A stretch of 6,982 bases of DNA from Hyphomicrobiales bacterium (GCA_900299065.1 OMIJ01000157.1:1-6982), one strand, 5' to 3'. Positions 1 to 6,899 are shown, counted from the first letter of the stretch. Notes: generated from the letters alone by a model not told the origin. Translations and numbers: made by a program.

Positions 1-2
1 AG

Positions 3-326
3 TACCGTCAGGGCAATACGATGGGAGCCGAGTTCAGACATTGGCGCCGAGCAAAGATAGGTCGACGCTTTAGATTATTTTTTCGTTATGACACAAAAGC
101 ACTGGTCGTTATCTTTGCTTGGGGAAGTCTAATCAGCGCCATTCCTAGGCTCCTTTCTGATCAAGGGGGCCGATCTATCTATCAAGTGCAGAAGATTCTC
201 GGCCATACGCAAATCTCAACCACGCAGCGTTATTCGTATCTCTCGCAAGCAAGATTGATTGATGCAGCGGATGCAGTGACAATGAGTGTTGGCTCGGCGC
301 TTTCAGGATTGAGCGAGAAGGCCTGA
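3..326 (+). pseudogene. C-terminal remnant of a tyrosine recombinase (phage-type integrase)
   Basis: Tyrosine recombinases cut and rejoin DNA at specific sites, and integrases of this family move prophages and genomic islands. The frame is open to the window edge, so the true beginning is not visible; the first ATG is at 21. Counting from that ATG, the stretch from about residue 51 to 76 is typical of the family's C-terminal catalytic domain: an LGH box with H62, followed nine residues later by the RY pair whose Y71 would be the nucleophile. The preceding box, which should read H-x-x-R within an HDLRHTFA-like motif, is not recognisable. The nearest match is Y-D-T-K at residues 23-26, followed by LVVIFA, so both the histidine and the arginine appear to be lost. 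Small compensating indels in this stretch would explain the scrambled sequence. I infer an inactive relic marking an old insertion. The family is clear; pseudogene status is likely but the N-terminal part cannot be seen. It converges on the glycosyltransferase gene 16 bases away. Confidence 0.72.
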
Positions 327-342
327 GAGCGGGCTTATGTGC

Positions 343-1878
343 CTATCGCGCTATGCTGAAAATGACCTGCGTTTGTGGATCAGAGCCGCGTGTATGCGGC
401 AAGGTTTTGCTCTGCACATTTGTGAGGGTGAGCGGGCCTAGGGATTCATTGAGATTGATTTCATCATTGGGGCGTTTGACGGCCACAACCAGCGCGCCAT
501 CGCGACGAAAGCGCGCAATAGTGTTGGGATGCACAAAGGGGAGGGATTGCGCATAGCGGATGAAAATGGTGCGGTTCGAATTGAACGCGATTGTGCCTGC
601 CGCTTGCAAGGAGCGCTGATTGCCCAGAATAAGAATATGGCGCAGGGGTCGGTCATTATGTTCGCGCCAATAGGTCTGCGCCAATTGTGTCAGGCGCTGC
701 GCATCAATCTCGGGATAACGCACATCGGTTTGTACCGGCAGGACGAGGCGCACGAGCAGATAAGAGATAATATGCAGAGCGAAAATGCTGGCGGCCGCGC
801 TTGAGAGGCGCTTGAGATTATTCTCCGAATGCTGCGGTGCATTCAGGGCAAGCCAATAGACATGCGCCCAAAAGAGAATAAAGCCCAGCGAAATGGGCGT
901 GATCCATAAAGAGCGCGAGCGCACACCAAAGAAGGAGGCGTAAAAAATGATGAGAACAGGCCCAAAGGCGGCAAGGCTGGTGAAGATGGCCTGCCGATCA
1001 CCTGTTGTTGCGCGCTGATAGATGGTGCCAAGGTTTGCCAGCAGGGCACGAAAGCCAATGCCCCAGCCTAATATCAGCATGATCAGCAGATTGGCCAAAA
1101 TGGTCACATAAGTGATCAGCAAAGCGCTTTGCACGCGCAGCATGAAATTATCATTATAAGCGCGCACGGCGTAAGAGAATGTGCCGCCGCCTTGTTTGAA
1201 GGCAGCGACGAAATGCGGCGCCGTGATCATCACAAAGACTAGAAAGCTCAGATAGGGGCCAAAGCTTTTGAGATGAGCGCGCCATTGCGGCACAATCAAA
1301 AAGGCCAGTAGCAAGGGCAGGCAGAGCAGAGCCAGTGCATATTTGGCCCAGACTCCTAAGCCTACGATCAGACCCAGCCCGATCCAGTCGCGCAGCCGAT
1401 TATTTTCAAAGGCAGCATAGGCCAGCACAATGGTAAGAGCCCAAAAGGGCATGAGCGCGACATTATGATTGAACTGAATGGTCAGATAAGTGGCAAAGGA
1501 GGAGGCGACGCCCAGAAGCATCACCAATAGGCCGGCCTGCGGCGAGAAGAGCCGGGACGCAAAGCGGGCCAGAACATAATGAGCGAAGGTGGCAAAGAGC
1601 GGGCCGAGAGCAAAGACAATTGCATATCGAAAGGGTCCGGCTTTGGCGGCTATGGCCGTCAGCCAGAAGGACAGGGGTGGGTGCTTGGGATAGGTCAGCA
1701 GAAATTCCGGTCCAAAGGCCATGGCCTCGGCCACATCGACGCGTAAGCCGCTCTCTAGCGATAAAGGTAGAGCCAGCCAGATCAGCACATTTGCTAAAGC
1801 AAGGGCCAAAATCGATTTCTCAATCGAGACCTGGCTGAGACGGTTAGTGAGCTGGGCAAACATGGGGGTGAAAAACAT
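343..1878 (-). CDS. Glycosyltransferase family 39 (ArnT/PMT-like) polytopic membrane protein
   Basis: The product is a multi-spanning inner-membrane protein of about 511 residues. GT39/ArnT-like enzymes transfer a sugar from a polyprenyl-phosphate carrier to lipid A, other lipids or proteins on the periplasmic side; acceptor and sugar cannot be told here. Numbering from the upstream TTG at 1893, the first membrane helix is about residues 26-45. It is followed by the acidic D-V-A-E motif (D53, E56) of the first periplasmic loop and a Y-P-K-H-P-P-L-S-F-W segment at 68-77, both hallmarks of the superfamily. Many further hydrophobic helices follow to about residue 390, including a W-A-K-Y segment near 182-185. 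The last roughly 120 residues are a soluble C-terminal domain. The start is uncertain: TTG 1893, ATG 1878 and ATG 1863 are all in frame and none has a well-placed Shine-Dalgarno sequence. The gene stands alone on its strand, divergent from the secretion operon, and nothing links their functions. The family is confident; the precise role is unknown. Confidence 0.85.
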   Translation of the reverse strand: MFFTPMFAQLTNRLSQVSIEKSILALALANVLIWLALPLSLESGLRVDVAEAMAFGPEFLLTYPKHPPLSFWLTAIAAKAGPFRYAIVFALGPLFATFAHYVLARFASRLFSPQAGLLVMLLGVASSFATYLTIQFNHNVALMPFWALTIVLAYAAFENNRLRDWIGLGLIVGLGVWAKYALALLCLPLLLAFLIVPQWRAHLKSFGPYLSFLVFVMITAPHFVAAFKQGGGTFSYAVRAYNDNFMLRVQSALLITYVTILANLLIMLILGWGIGFRALLANLGTIYQRATTGDRQAIFTSLAAFGPVLIIFYASFFGVRSRSLWITPISLGFILFWAHVYWLALNAPQHSENNLKRLSSAAASIFALHIISYLLVRLVLPVQTDVRYPEIDAQRLTQLAQTYWREHNDRPLRHILILGNQRSLQAAGTIAFNSNRTIFIRYAQSLPFVHPNTIARFRRDGALVVAVKRPNDEINLNESLGPLTLTNVQSKTLPHTRGSDPQTQVIFSIAR

Positions 1879-1947
1879 CCTATGGATTCGCAATGTCTTA
1901 TTACAGATACTTGAGGGCAGGGGAACTGAATTGAGATTTATTTTCTA

Positions 1948-1963
1948 TAGCTTAGCTCTAGCT
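1948..1963. repeat. Three short TAGCT repeats
   Basis: TAGCT occurs at 1948-1952, 1953-1957 and 1959-1963, the first two adjacent and the third after a single C. Each contains the palindrome AGCT. The cluster lies 70-85 bases upstream of the glycosyltransferase start candidates, so it could be a small operator, but such a short repeat can also arise by chance. Confidence 0.4.
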
Positions 1964-1985
1964 TGGCGGTGGTCAGCCCCAGGAA

Positions 1986-1991
1986 ATTATA
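1986..1991 (-). promoter_or_regulatory. Possible -10 element for the glycosyltransferase gene
   Basis: The plus strand reads ATTATA, giving a perfect TATAAT on the minus strand about 100 bases upstream of the glycosyltransferase start candidates. No good -35 hexamer sits at 16-18 bp; the candidates there match TTGACA poorly. In an AT-rich spacer a chance match is quite possible, so this is only a weak promoter call. Confidence 0.25.
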
Positions 1992-2046
1992 GTTAAATAG
2001 TTGTTTTATCTTGCGGACCCTTGTAAATGAAGGGGGGGCTGTCTAT

Positions 2047-2056
2047 CTGAGCTCAG
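2047..2056. repeat. Perfect 10-bp palindrome CTGAGCTCAG
   Basis: A fully self-complementary decamer lies in the divergent spacer just before the T-tract ladder. It could be a binding site for a dimeric regulator, but no second copy is seen in the spacer and no regulator can be named. Confidence 0.4.
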
Positions 2057-2062
2057 GCTTGG

Positions 2063-2124
2063 TTTGAGTCGTTTTACCCATGTTTTGGTCGGTTTCGTTA
2101 ATTTGCTGACATTTTCAGCAATTT
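2063..2124. promoter_or_regulatory. Phased T-tracts, predicted curved DNA
   Basis: Runs of three or four T begin at 2063, 2072, 2083, 2093, 2102, 2112 and 2122, at intervals of 9, 11, 10, 9, 10 and 10 bases. This matches the helical repeat of DNA. Tracts in phase with the helix add up to a static bend, and bends upstream of bacterial promoters often bind nucleoid proteins or help RNA polymerase. Here the ladder ends about 90 bases before the exporter start. The phasing is read directly from the sequence; the curvature and any regulatory effect are inferred. Three-base tracts bend DNA less than tracts of four or more. Confidence 0.45.
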
Positions 2125-2128
2125 GCTG
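2103..2128. promoter_or_regulatory. Operator-like cluster of three TTGCTG half-sites
   Basis: Three half-sites alternate in orientation: TTGCTG at 2103-2108, CAGCAA at 2116-2121 and TTGCTG at 2123-2128. The first two form a perfect 7-bp inverted repeat, TTGCTGA/TCAGCAA, around a five-base spacer. The last two form a 6-bp inverted repeat around one T. The two pairings share the middle arm and are mutually exclusive, so as DNA they could be overlapping dimer sites, and as RNA alternative hairpins. The cluster lies about 88-113 bases before the exporter ATG and within the T-tract ladder. No regulator can be named from the sequence. Confidence 0.45.
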
Positions 2129-2215
2129 CGGTCTTGGCAGGGTTTGCGTCAATTCCCGGGCTTACATTTGGCTTTTCTCACTTTGGTTCGTCAGGTTCCA
2201 ATCAGGTCGTGCAGC

Positions 2216-3973
2216 ATGTCGAACACTCCATCGCATCTCAATGAACAGGACGAGCCCAGTGTGACGGTCAAAGCGGGTTTGATCCGGCTTTTGCCCGCCT
2301 TCACCACTGTGGCGATCTTCAGTTTCTTCATCAATCTTCTGATGTTCGTCAGCCCGCTTTATATGTTGCAGATCTATGATCGTGTTATCACCAGCCGCAA
2401 TGTGACAACTTTGATCGGGCTTACTGTGCTGGCGGGCGCTTTGATCCTTGTCTATGCATTGCTAGAAAATTTCCGTTCACGAGTGTTTGTGCGTGTGGGC
2501 GCGCGCTTTGATAAAATGCTCGCCAATCGTGTCTTTGACTCCGTGCATCGAGGCCGCATGATGCGGGGCGGCAAAGCCTATTTCCAGTGCTTGCGCGATC
2601 TTGATACAGTGCGCGAATTCTTCACTGGATCGGGTCTGATTGCTTTATGCGATGCACCTTGGTTTCCGGTGTTTGTCTTTGCCTCTTTCCTGTTGCATCC
2701 TTGGTTTGGCTATATTGCTCTGATCGGTTCAGCGGTGACTTTGTTGCTCACCCTGCTCAATGAAAAACTGACCAAGGCGCAGCTCAATGAAGCCTCAAAA
2801 GCTGCCAATACTGCGAATATGGCAGCCAGCTCCATGTTTCGTAACAGTGATGTCATTCAGGCTATGGGCATGTTGTCCTCCGTGCGCGGTTTATGGGCGG
2901 TCAACCATGCTGAAATGATCAATGCACAGGCTATCGCCAGTGATCGCGCCGGACTGGTTCTGGCGAGCACTAAATTCTTCCGCATGTTTTTACAAAGCGT
3001 CATTCTTGGCGTTGGCGCTTATCTTGCCATTCAACGTGAAACATCGCCGGGCACGATGATTGCCGCTTCGATTATTATTGGCCGTGCTTTGCAACCTATC
3101 GAATTGGCAGTTGGCAGCTGGAAGGGCTTTGTGGCTGTGCGCAGTGCCTATGGCCGTTTGTCAGAATTGTTCCAGGTTGTTGGCACGCCACCAAAGCGCA
3201 TGGATCTGCCCAAGCCCACCGGTGCCTTGCAGGTGCAGGATCTTTATGCGGCGGCACCGGGCGCTAAAAATTTCGTATTACAAGGTGTCAGTTTTGCGCT
3301 CGAGCCGGGTGAATTGCTTGGTATTATCGGCCCCAGCGCAGCGGGCAAATCCAGCCTTGCACGAGTGCTAATGGGCATTTGGCCGGTGATGCGTGGCTCA
3401 GTGCGTTTGGATGGCAATGATCTGCATCATTGGGATCCGCAAAAACTCGGTCAGCATGTTGGCTATCTGCCGCAGGATGTCGAATTATTCTCCGGCTCGA
3501 TTGCCGAGAATATTGCGCGCTTCCAGAAAATTGACTCAGAGGCGATTCTGAAAGCGGCGACACTGGCTGGTTGTCATGCGATGATTCAGCAAATGCCTGA
3601 TGGGTATAATACGCAGATTGGTGATGGCGGTCAGTCCTTGTCAGGCGGGCAGCGTCAGCGTATCGGATTGGCCCGCGCGCTTTATGGCACGCCAAGTCTG
3701 ATCGTGCTTGATGAGCCCAATGCTAGTTTGGATTCAGCGGGTGAAGAGGCTTTGCTCGAAGCACTCAAGGCAATGCGAGCGGAAGGTGTAACGGTGATCA
3801 TCATCACCCATAAGATCAATGCGCTTGCTGTTGCTGATCGAATTCTTGTTCTGGCTGATGGTCAGGTAAAGACCTTTGGTCCGCGCGATGAAGTTTTGGG
3901 TAAGCTTGTTGCGCCAAGAGTTGTGCAAGGTCAGCCGGATCAGACGAATCCCTCAACGATTCGTCAGGGTTGA
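2216..3973 (+). CDS. prtD: Type I secretion system permease/ATPase, PrtD-type ABC transporter
   Basis: This inner-membrane ABC exporter powers type I secretion: it binds the substrate's secretion signal and pushes the unfolded protein through the adaptor and outer-membrane channel by hydrolysing ATP. It is about 585 residues, the usual PrtD/AprD size. Residues 1-20 are polar. An ABC type 1 membrane domain follows, with helices near 28-50, 63-83, 145-162, 165-182 and 255-290, and the nucleotide-binding domain begins near residue 337. Motifs: Walker A GPSAAGKSS at 372-380 (K378), Q-loop Q420, signature LSGGQ at 475-479, Walker B with D499-E500, and H-loop H532. All key residues are present, so it should be active. 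There is no N-terminal C39 peptidase or peptidase-like domain, unlike HlyB. ATG 2216 is chosen because an AGG lies nine bases upstream and the sequence before it does not resemble the family, although the frame stays open back to a TTG at 2123. It is the first gene of the operon, 31 bases before the adaptor gene. The gene symbol denotes the family. Confidence 0.93.
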   Translation: MSNTPSHLNEQDEPSVTVKAGLIRLLPAFTTVAIFSFFINLLMFVSPLYMLQIYDRVITSRNVTTLIGLTVLAGALILVYALLENFRSRVFVRVGARFDKMLANRVFDSVHRGRMMRGGKAYFQCLRDLDTVREFFTGSGLIALCDAPWFPVFVFASFLLHPWFGYIALIGSAVTLLLTLLNEKLTKAQLNEASKAANTANMAASSMFRNSDVIQAMGMLSSVRGLWAVNHAEMINAQAIASDRAGLVLASTKFFRMFLQSVILGVGAYLAIQRETSPGTMIAASIIIGRALQPIELAVGSWKGFVAVRSAYGRLSELFQVVGTPPKRMDLPKPTGALQVQDLYAAAPGAKNFVLQGVSFALEPGELLGIIGPSAAGKSSLARVLMGIWPVMRGSVRLDGNDLHHWDPQKLGQHVGYLPQDVELFSGSIAENIARFQKIDSEAILKAATLAGCHAMIQQMPDGYNTQIGDGGQSLSGGQRQRIGLARALYGTPSLIVLDEPNASLDSAGEEALLEALKAMRAEGVTVIIITHKINALAVADRILVLADGQVKTFGPRDEVLGKLVAPRVVQGQPDQTNPSTIRQG

Positions 3974-3993
3974 TCATTAAAGCGGATAAACAA

Positions 3994-3999
3994 AGGTGA
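3994..3999 (+). promoter_or_regulatory. Shine-Dalgarno sequence of the adaptor gene
   Basis: AGGTGA lies five bases before ATG 4005 and is a strong ribosome binding site. It decides the start, because an in-frame GTG at 3996, which would add three residues, sits inside this site and has no good site of its own. Confidence 0.75.
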
Positions 4000-4004
4000 A
4001 CCTC

Positions 4005-5303
4005 ATGAGCAAGTCAGCATCCGCCGATTGGCGTAAGGCTGCAGTCAGCGGTTATGTCCTCATCATCCTCACCTTTGGTGTAGCAGGTGGATGGGCGGCC
4101 GTAGCTAAACTCGATAGTGCAGTTGTTGCGGGCGGCTTTGTCGCGGTCGATACCAATCGCAAAGTTGTGCAGCATTATGAAGGCGGGATTATCGACGAAA
4201 TCCTGATCAAGGAAGGCGATTCTGTTCAGGAAGGTCAGGTTCTTTTCCGGATTCAGAAGATTCAGGCGCAGGCCAATTATGATCTGCAAAACAATCAGCT
4301 CAATAGCGCTTTGGCGATTGAGGCGCGTCTGCTTGCCGAGCGCCGTCTGGCAGATGACATCGAATGGCCCAAGGAATTTGCCGATTTGAGTGACAAGCTG
4401 CAATTGCAGACCTTGATGCGCGATGAATCAGCGCAATTCAAAGAACGTCGCCAGTCGCTCAATAATCAGAGCAATGTGCTCGAATCGCGAATCAAGCAGA
4501 TTACAATTGAGATCAGCGGCATTGAAATCCAACGTCAGGCAGCTGAAAAGCAATTGGAATTCATGCAGACTGAATTGGTCAATCTGCGTGAGCTTCAGAC
4601 TCGTCAGCTGATTGCGGCCCAGCGTGTCTTTGCGCTCGAGCGTGAACGCGAGCGTCTGCAGGGTGATATTGGTCGCTTGATTGCTGAAGCTGCCAAGGGC
4701 CGCGGTACGACCGAAGAAATCAAATTACAAATCCAGCAGCTCAATCAAAAATTCCAGGAAGATGCGGCTTCGGCTTTGCTCGATATTCGTCAGAAGATTT
4801 CTGATCTCAGAGAACGTATTCGTGTCGCGCATGATGTGTTACGCCGTGTCGATATTATCGCGCCGCGCAAGGGCACGGTGCAAAACCTCAAAGTCTTCAC
4901 CATTGGTCAGGTGGTGCGCGCAGGTGAGCCTTTGCTGGAAATCGTCCCCGATGACGAACCTTTGATCATCCAGGCGCAAATCTCCCCAACGGATATTGAC
5001 AGTATCAAGGTTGGCCAGATGGCGGAGATACAATTTCCCTCTTTCCATGATCGTCAGGCCCCGCTCATGCTGGGTCGGCTGGAATCCGTCTCGCGGGATC
5101 GGTTGATCGATGAGGCCTCGCGCCAGCCCTATTTTCTGGGGATAATTTCGATTTCCCGGGCCGAAATGCCTGAAATCTTCAAGAATCGTGTTCGCCCGGG
5201 CATGCCGGCCGAGATTCTCGTTGCCGCCGGTGAGAGAACGGCCTTAAATTATCTCGTTTCGCCCCTGGCAAACTCGCTGCGTAAATCCTTTACGGAGCAT
5301 TGA
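4005..5303 (+). CDS. hlyD: HlyD-family type I secretion periplasmic adaptor
   Basis: The membrane-fusion subunit bridges the ABC exporter and the TolC-like channel across the periplasm. The 432-residue length is normal for the PrtE/HlyD type. A short cytoplasmic end is followed by one membrane helix at about 13-34. The first half of the lipoyl-like domain is about 48-84, with the family's V-V-Q-H-Y-E-G-G-I-I segment at 54-63 and a K-E-G-D-S-V turn at 69-74. A long, charged, Q/E/R-rich coiled-coil hairpin runs from about 85 to 280. The second lipoyl half is about 284-315, containing A-P-R-K-G-T-V-Q-N at 286-294, and a beta-barrel region occupies about 318-412. It ends with a conserved Y-L-V-S-P-L-A-N-S-L-R type C-terminus that in relatives contacts the exporter. 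Nothing is missing. The start follows the strong Shine-Dalgarno sequence. It lies 31 bases after the exporter and 37 before the channel gene with no terminator visible, so the three are probably co-transcribed. The symbol is a family name. Confidence 0.93.
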   Translation: MSKSASADWRKAAVSGYVLIILTFGVAGGWAAVAKLDSAVVAGGFVAVDTNRKVVQHYEGGIIDEILIKEGDSVQEGQVLFRIQKIQAQANYDLQNNQLNSALAIEARLLAERRLADDIEWPKEFADLSDKLQLQTLMRDESAQFKERRQSLNNQSNVLESRIKQITIEISGIEIQRQAAEKQLEFMQTELVNLRELQTRQLIAAQRVFALERERERLQGDIGRLIAEAAKGRGTTEEIKLQIQQLNQKFQEDAASALLDIRQKISDLRERIRVAHDVLRRVDIIAPRKGTVQNLKVFTIGQVVRAGEPLLEIVPDDEPLIIQAQISPTDIDSIKVGQMAEIQFPSFHDRQAPLMLGRLESVSRDRLIDEASRQPYFLGIISISRAEMPEIFKNRVRPGMPAEILVAAGERTALNYLVSPLANSLRKSFTEH

Positions 5304-5330
5304 TAGTGCTCGGACCATCGGGCGTCAGAT

Positions 5331-5350
5331 CAGGACGGGGATGGCAAGGA
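5331..5350 (+). promoter_or_regulatory. Two ribosome binding sites in front of alternative channel starts
   Basis: AGGA at 5332-5335 serves ATG 5341, and AAGGA at 5346-5350 serves the in-frame ATG 5356. Both have five-base spacing. The second site lies within the first codons of the longer form, so the sequence alone does not decide which start is used. Confidence 0.5.
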
Positions 5351-6792
5351 ATAGAATGGGGCGCGTGGCATTGAATATCTGGGCCTTCAAAATCAGGGAC
5401 AAGAGTCTTGGTGGCCATGGCTTGGGTGCTTTGGCTTTGCCGGTGCTCGGCAAAGCCGTGAGCCTATCGGCCCTGTGTCTGGCGCTCGCTCATCCGCTTA
5501 AAGCTGAAACGATGAGTGGCGCTCTGTCCAAAGCCTATCGGTCCAGTCCCGAACTCAATGCCCAGAGAGCGGATGTCCGCGCGACTGATGAGAATCTCCC
5601 TGCGGCCAAGGGCGGTTTTCGACCCAATATTTACTCGACAGGTAATTGGGGCTTTCTCAATCAGCATTTGTCATTGGGTTCTGCCTCGCAATCTTCGCAG
5701 ACCCATCCAGGCGGGATCAATCTGGTCGTCAACCAGAATCTATTCAATGGCTTTCGCGATTTGAACGGCATTAACCGCGCCGAATTTCAGATCAAACAAT
5801 CGCAGCAATTATTGCGCAATTCTGAAGCCAGCGTGCTTTCGGCTGCAGCTGCAGCCTATATGAAGGTGCTCCGCGATACATCGATTGTCCTTTTGCGCAC
5901 AGATGCGGTTGAGGCCCTCGAGCTGCAATTGTCTAGCACGCAGATCAGGCTTGATCGTGGGGAAGTCTCGCGCACCGATGTTTCACAGGCGCAAAGTGCT
6001 TTGGCGCAGGGCAGGGGCGATTTGTCTGTCGCGCGTGCCAGCCTTTTGGGTAGTCAAGCTGTGTTCAAACAATTGATTGGCGAGACGCCCAAACAATTGA
6101 CGCCGGCCAGAGCGATTGACGGATTGATTCCTAGAAGCTTGCCTGAGAGTCTGAAGATCGCTGACAGAGAGCATCCGCTTATTCTGGCCGCCAATTTTTC
6201 GATCGAGGCGGCGGAATTATCGGCGCAGATTGCCAAGGGCCAATTGCTGCCAACTCTTAATCTGGTCGGCACATGGTCGCGGGCTCAGGATTATTCGGCA
6301 GTGGCACGGGAATATAACACAAATGCCTCGATCGTCGCACAGCTCAATGTGCCCATTTACGAGGCTGGGATTGGTTATGCCCAATCGCGACAGGCAATTG
6401 AGAAATTGTCGCAGACCCGCATTCTGGCTGATCAACAGCGTATGCAGATTCATATGACTATCGAGTCTTTCTGGGCCAATCGTGATGCTATTCGCGAGAC
6501 GATCAAGGCGGCCAGCGATCAGGTGGAGGCTTCTGAGGCCACGCTGAATGGTGTGCGCGAGGAGGCTAAATTTGGCGAACGGACTACGCAAGATATCCTC
6601 TATGCTCAGCAATTGCTGACCAATTCGAGAGTTGGCCTGATCAATACCCAGCACGACCGTGTTGTTATATCTTATAATCTTCTAGCCGCTATTGGCCGCT
6701 TGTCGGCGGAGAGCCTCAATTTGGCTGTTGAAAAATATGATCCCAAGGCGCATTATGACAAAGTGCAGAACAAGTGGATCGGTTTCGACTGA
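5341..6792 (+). CDS. tolC: TolC-family outer-membrane channel of type I secretion
   Basis: This outer-membrane efflux protein forms the trimeric channel-tunnel through which the substrate leaves the cell. It has up to 483 residues. Residues 1-55 make an unusually long export signal: a basic, partly polar stretch to about residue 38, a hydrophobic core at about 39-50, and a likely cleavage after L-K-A at 53-55. The mature protein begins with the family's M-S-G-A-L-S-K-A-Y-R-S-S-P-E-L pattern, and two OEP repeats follow with long helical segments rich in Q, A and E. The C-terminus has the Y-D-P-K-A-H-Y and K-W-I-G-F ending seen in type I secretion TolC proteins. Two starts compete: ATG 5341 (AGGA five bases upstream) and ATG 5356 (AAGGA five bases upstream); the second gives a shorter, more ordinary signal peptide. 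It is the last gene of the operon. A dedicated channel beside the exporter suggests a self-contained system. The symbol is a family name. Confidence 0.92.
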   Translation: MARNRMGRVALNIWAFKIRDKSLGGHGLGALALPVLGKAVSLSALCLALAHPLKAETMSGALSKAYRSSPELNAQRADVRATDENLPAAKGGFRPNIYSTGNWGFLNQHLSLGSASQSSQTHPGGINLVVNQNLFNGFRDLNGINRAEFQIKQSQQLLRNSEASVLSAAAAAYMKVLRDTSIVLLRTDAVEALELQLSSTQIRLDRGEVSRTDVSQAQSALAQGRGDLSVARASLLGSQAVFKQLIGETPKQLTPARAIDGLIPRSLPESLKIADREHPLILAANFSIEAAELSAQIAKGQLLPTLNLVGTWSRAQDYSAVAREYNTNASIVAQLNVPIYEAGIGYAQSRQAIEKLSQTRILADQQRMQIHMTIESFWANRDAIRETIKAASDQVEASEATLNGVREEAKFGERTTQDILYAQQLLTNSRVGLINTQHDRVVISYNLLAAIGRLSAESLNLAVEKYDPKAHYDKVQNKWIGFD

Positions 6793-6821
6793 TTTGAAAT
6801 TTATAAATATTTGTTTTCAAA
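6793..6821. repeat. AT-rich inverted repeat directly after the channel stop codon
   Basis: TTTGAAA at 6793-6799 and TTTCAAA at 6815-6821 form a perfect 7-bp inverted repeat beginning on the base after the stop codon. The loop contains the palindrome ATTTATAAAT (6799-6808). The stem is too AT-rich for a strong intrinsic terminator and no T-run follows it, so it may mark the 3' end of the operon transcript or be chance in AT-rich DNA. Confidence 0.35.
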
Positions 6822-6838
6822 GCGTTATTTGACTGATC

Positions 6839-6899
6839 TGAGCCTTTTGGTGCCTCGATCCCCGCGATAAGATCCGCCATTTTTCGAAGCAGAGGCTCA
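6839..6899. repeat. Long-loop inverted repeat in the downstream spacer
   Basis: TGAGCCT at 6839-6845 pairs with AGGCTCA at 6893-6899. The stem extends inward to nine pairs if a T-G wobble is allowed. The intervening 47 bases include two GATC copies (6857-6860 and 6871-6874) that could pair as an inner stem. It is followed by AAAA rather than a T-run on the plus strand; on the minus strand the left arm would be followed by mixed sequence. A terminator function is therefore doubtful. Confidence 0.3.

Larger units (their letters stand above)
1894..2215. other. Divergent intergenic region upstream of the secretion operon
   Basis: No convincing gene lies here. The only plus-strand frames begin at TTG codons (2064, 2123) without good ribosome binding sites. 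The stretch must hold promoters for both the minus-strand glycosyltransferase and the plus-strand secretion operon. Visible structure, in order: three TAGCT copies (1948-1963), a perfect minus-strand TATAAT (1991-1986), a run of seven G (2032-2038), a 10-bp palindrome (2047-2056), a ladder of phased T-tracts (2063-2124) and a cluster of TTGCTG half-sites (2103-2128). I could not find a well-matched -35/-10 pair for the plus strand. The nearest -35-like hexamer is CTGACA at 2106-2111, which has no good -10 at 16-18 bp. Confidence 0.7.

Noticed and set aside
327..342. Terminator between the convergent integrase remnant and glycosyltransferase
   Set aside because: The gap is only 16 bases and I see no GC-rich stem followed by a T-run on either strand.
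2123..2215. In-frame N-terminal extension of the exporter from TTG 2123
   Set aside because: It would add 31 residues unlike the family, begins at a TTG without a clear ribosome site and overlaps the operator-like repeat. ATG 2216 has an AGG at suitable spacing and gives the normal family length.
2064..2264. Small hydrophobic reading frame of 66 codons before the exporter
   Set aside because: It starts at TTG with no Shine-Dalgarno sequence and overlaps the exporter start in another frame. Its hydrophobic look comes from the T-rich tracts.
3324..3695. Minus-strand frame of 123 codons inside the exporter gene
   Set aside because: It is the antisense of the highly conserved ATP-binding domain, resembles no known family and has no start signal.
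6217..6654. Minus-strand frame of 145 codons inside the channel gene
   Set aside because: It is antisense to well-conserved TolC sequence and is a by-product of that gene's codon pattern.
6829..6834. TTGACT as a -35 promoter element after the operon
   Set aside because: It matches TTGACA at five of six positions but nothing like a -10 hexamer lies 16-18 bases downstream.
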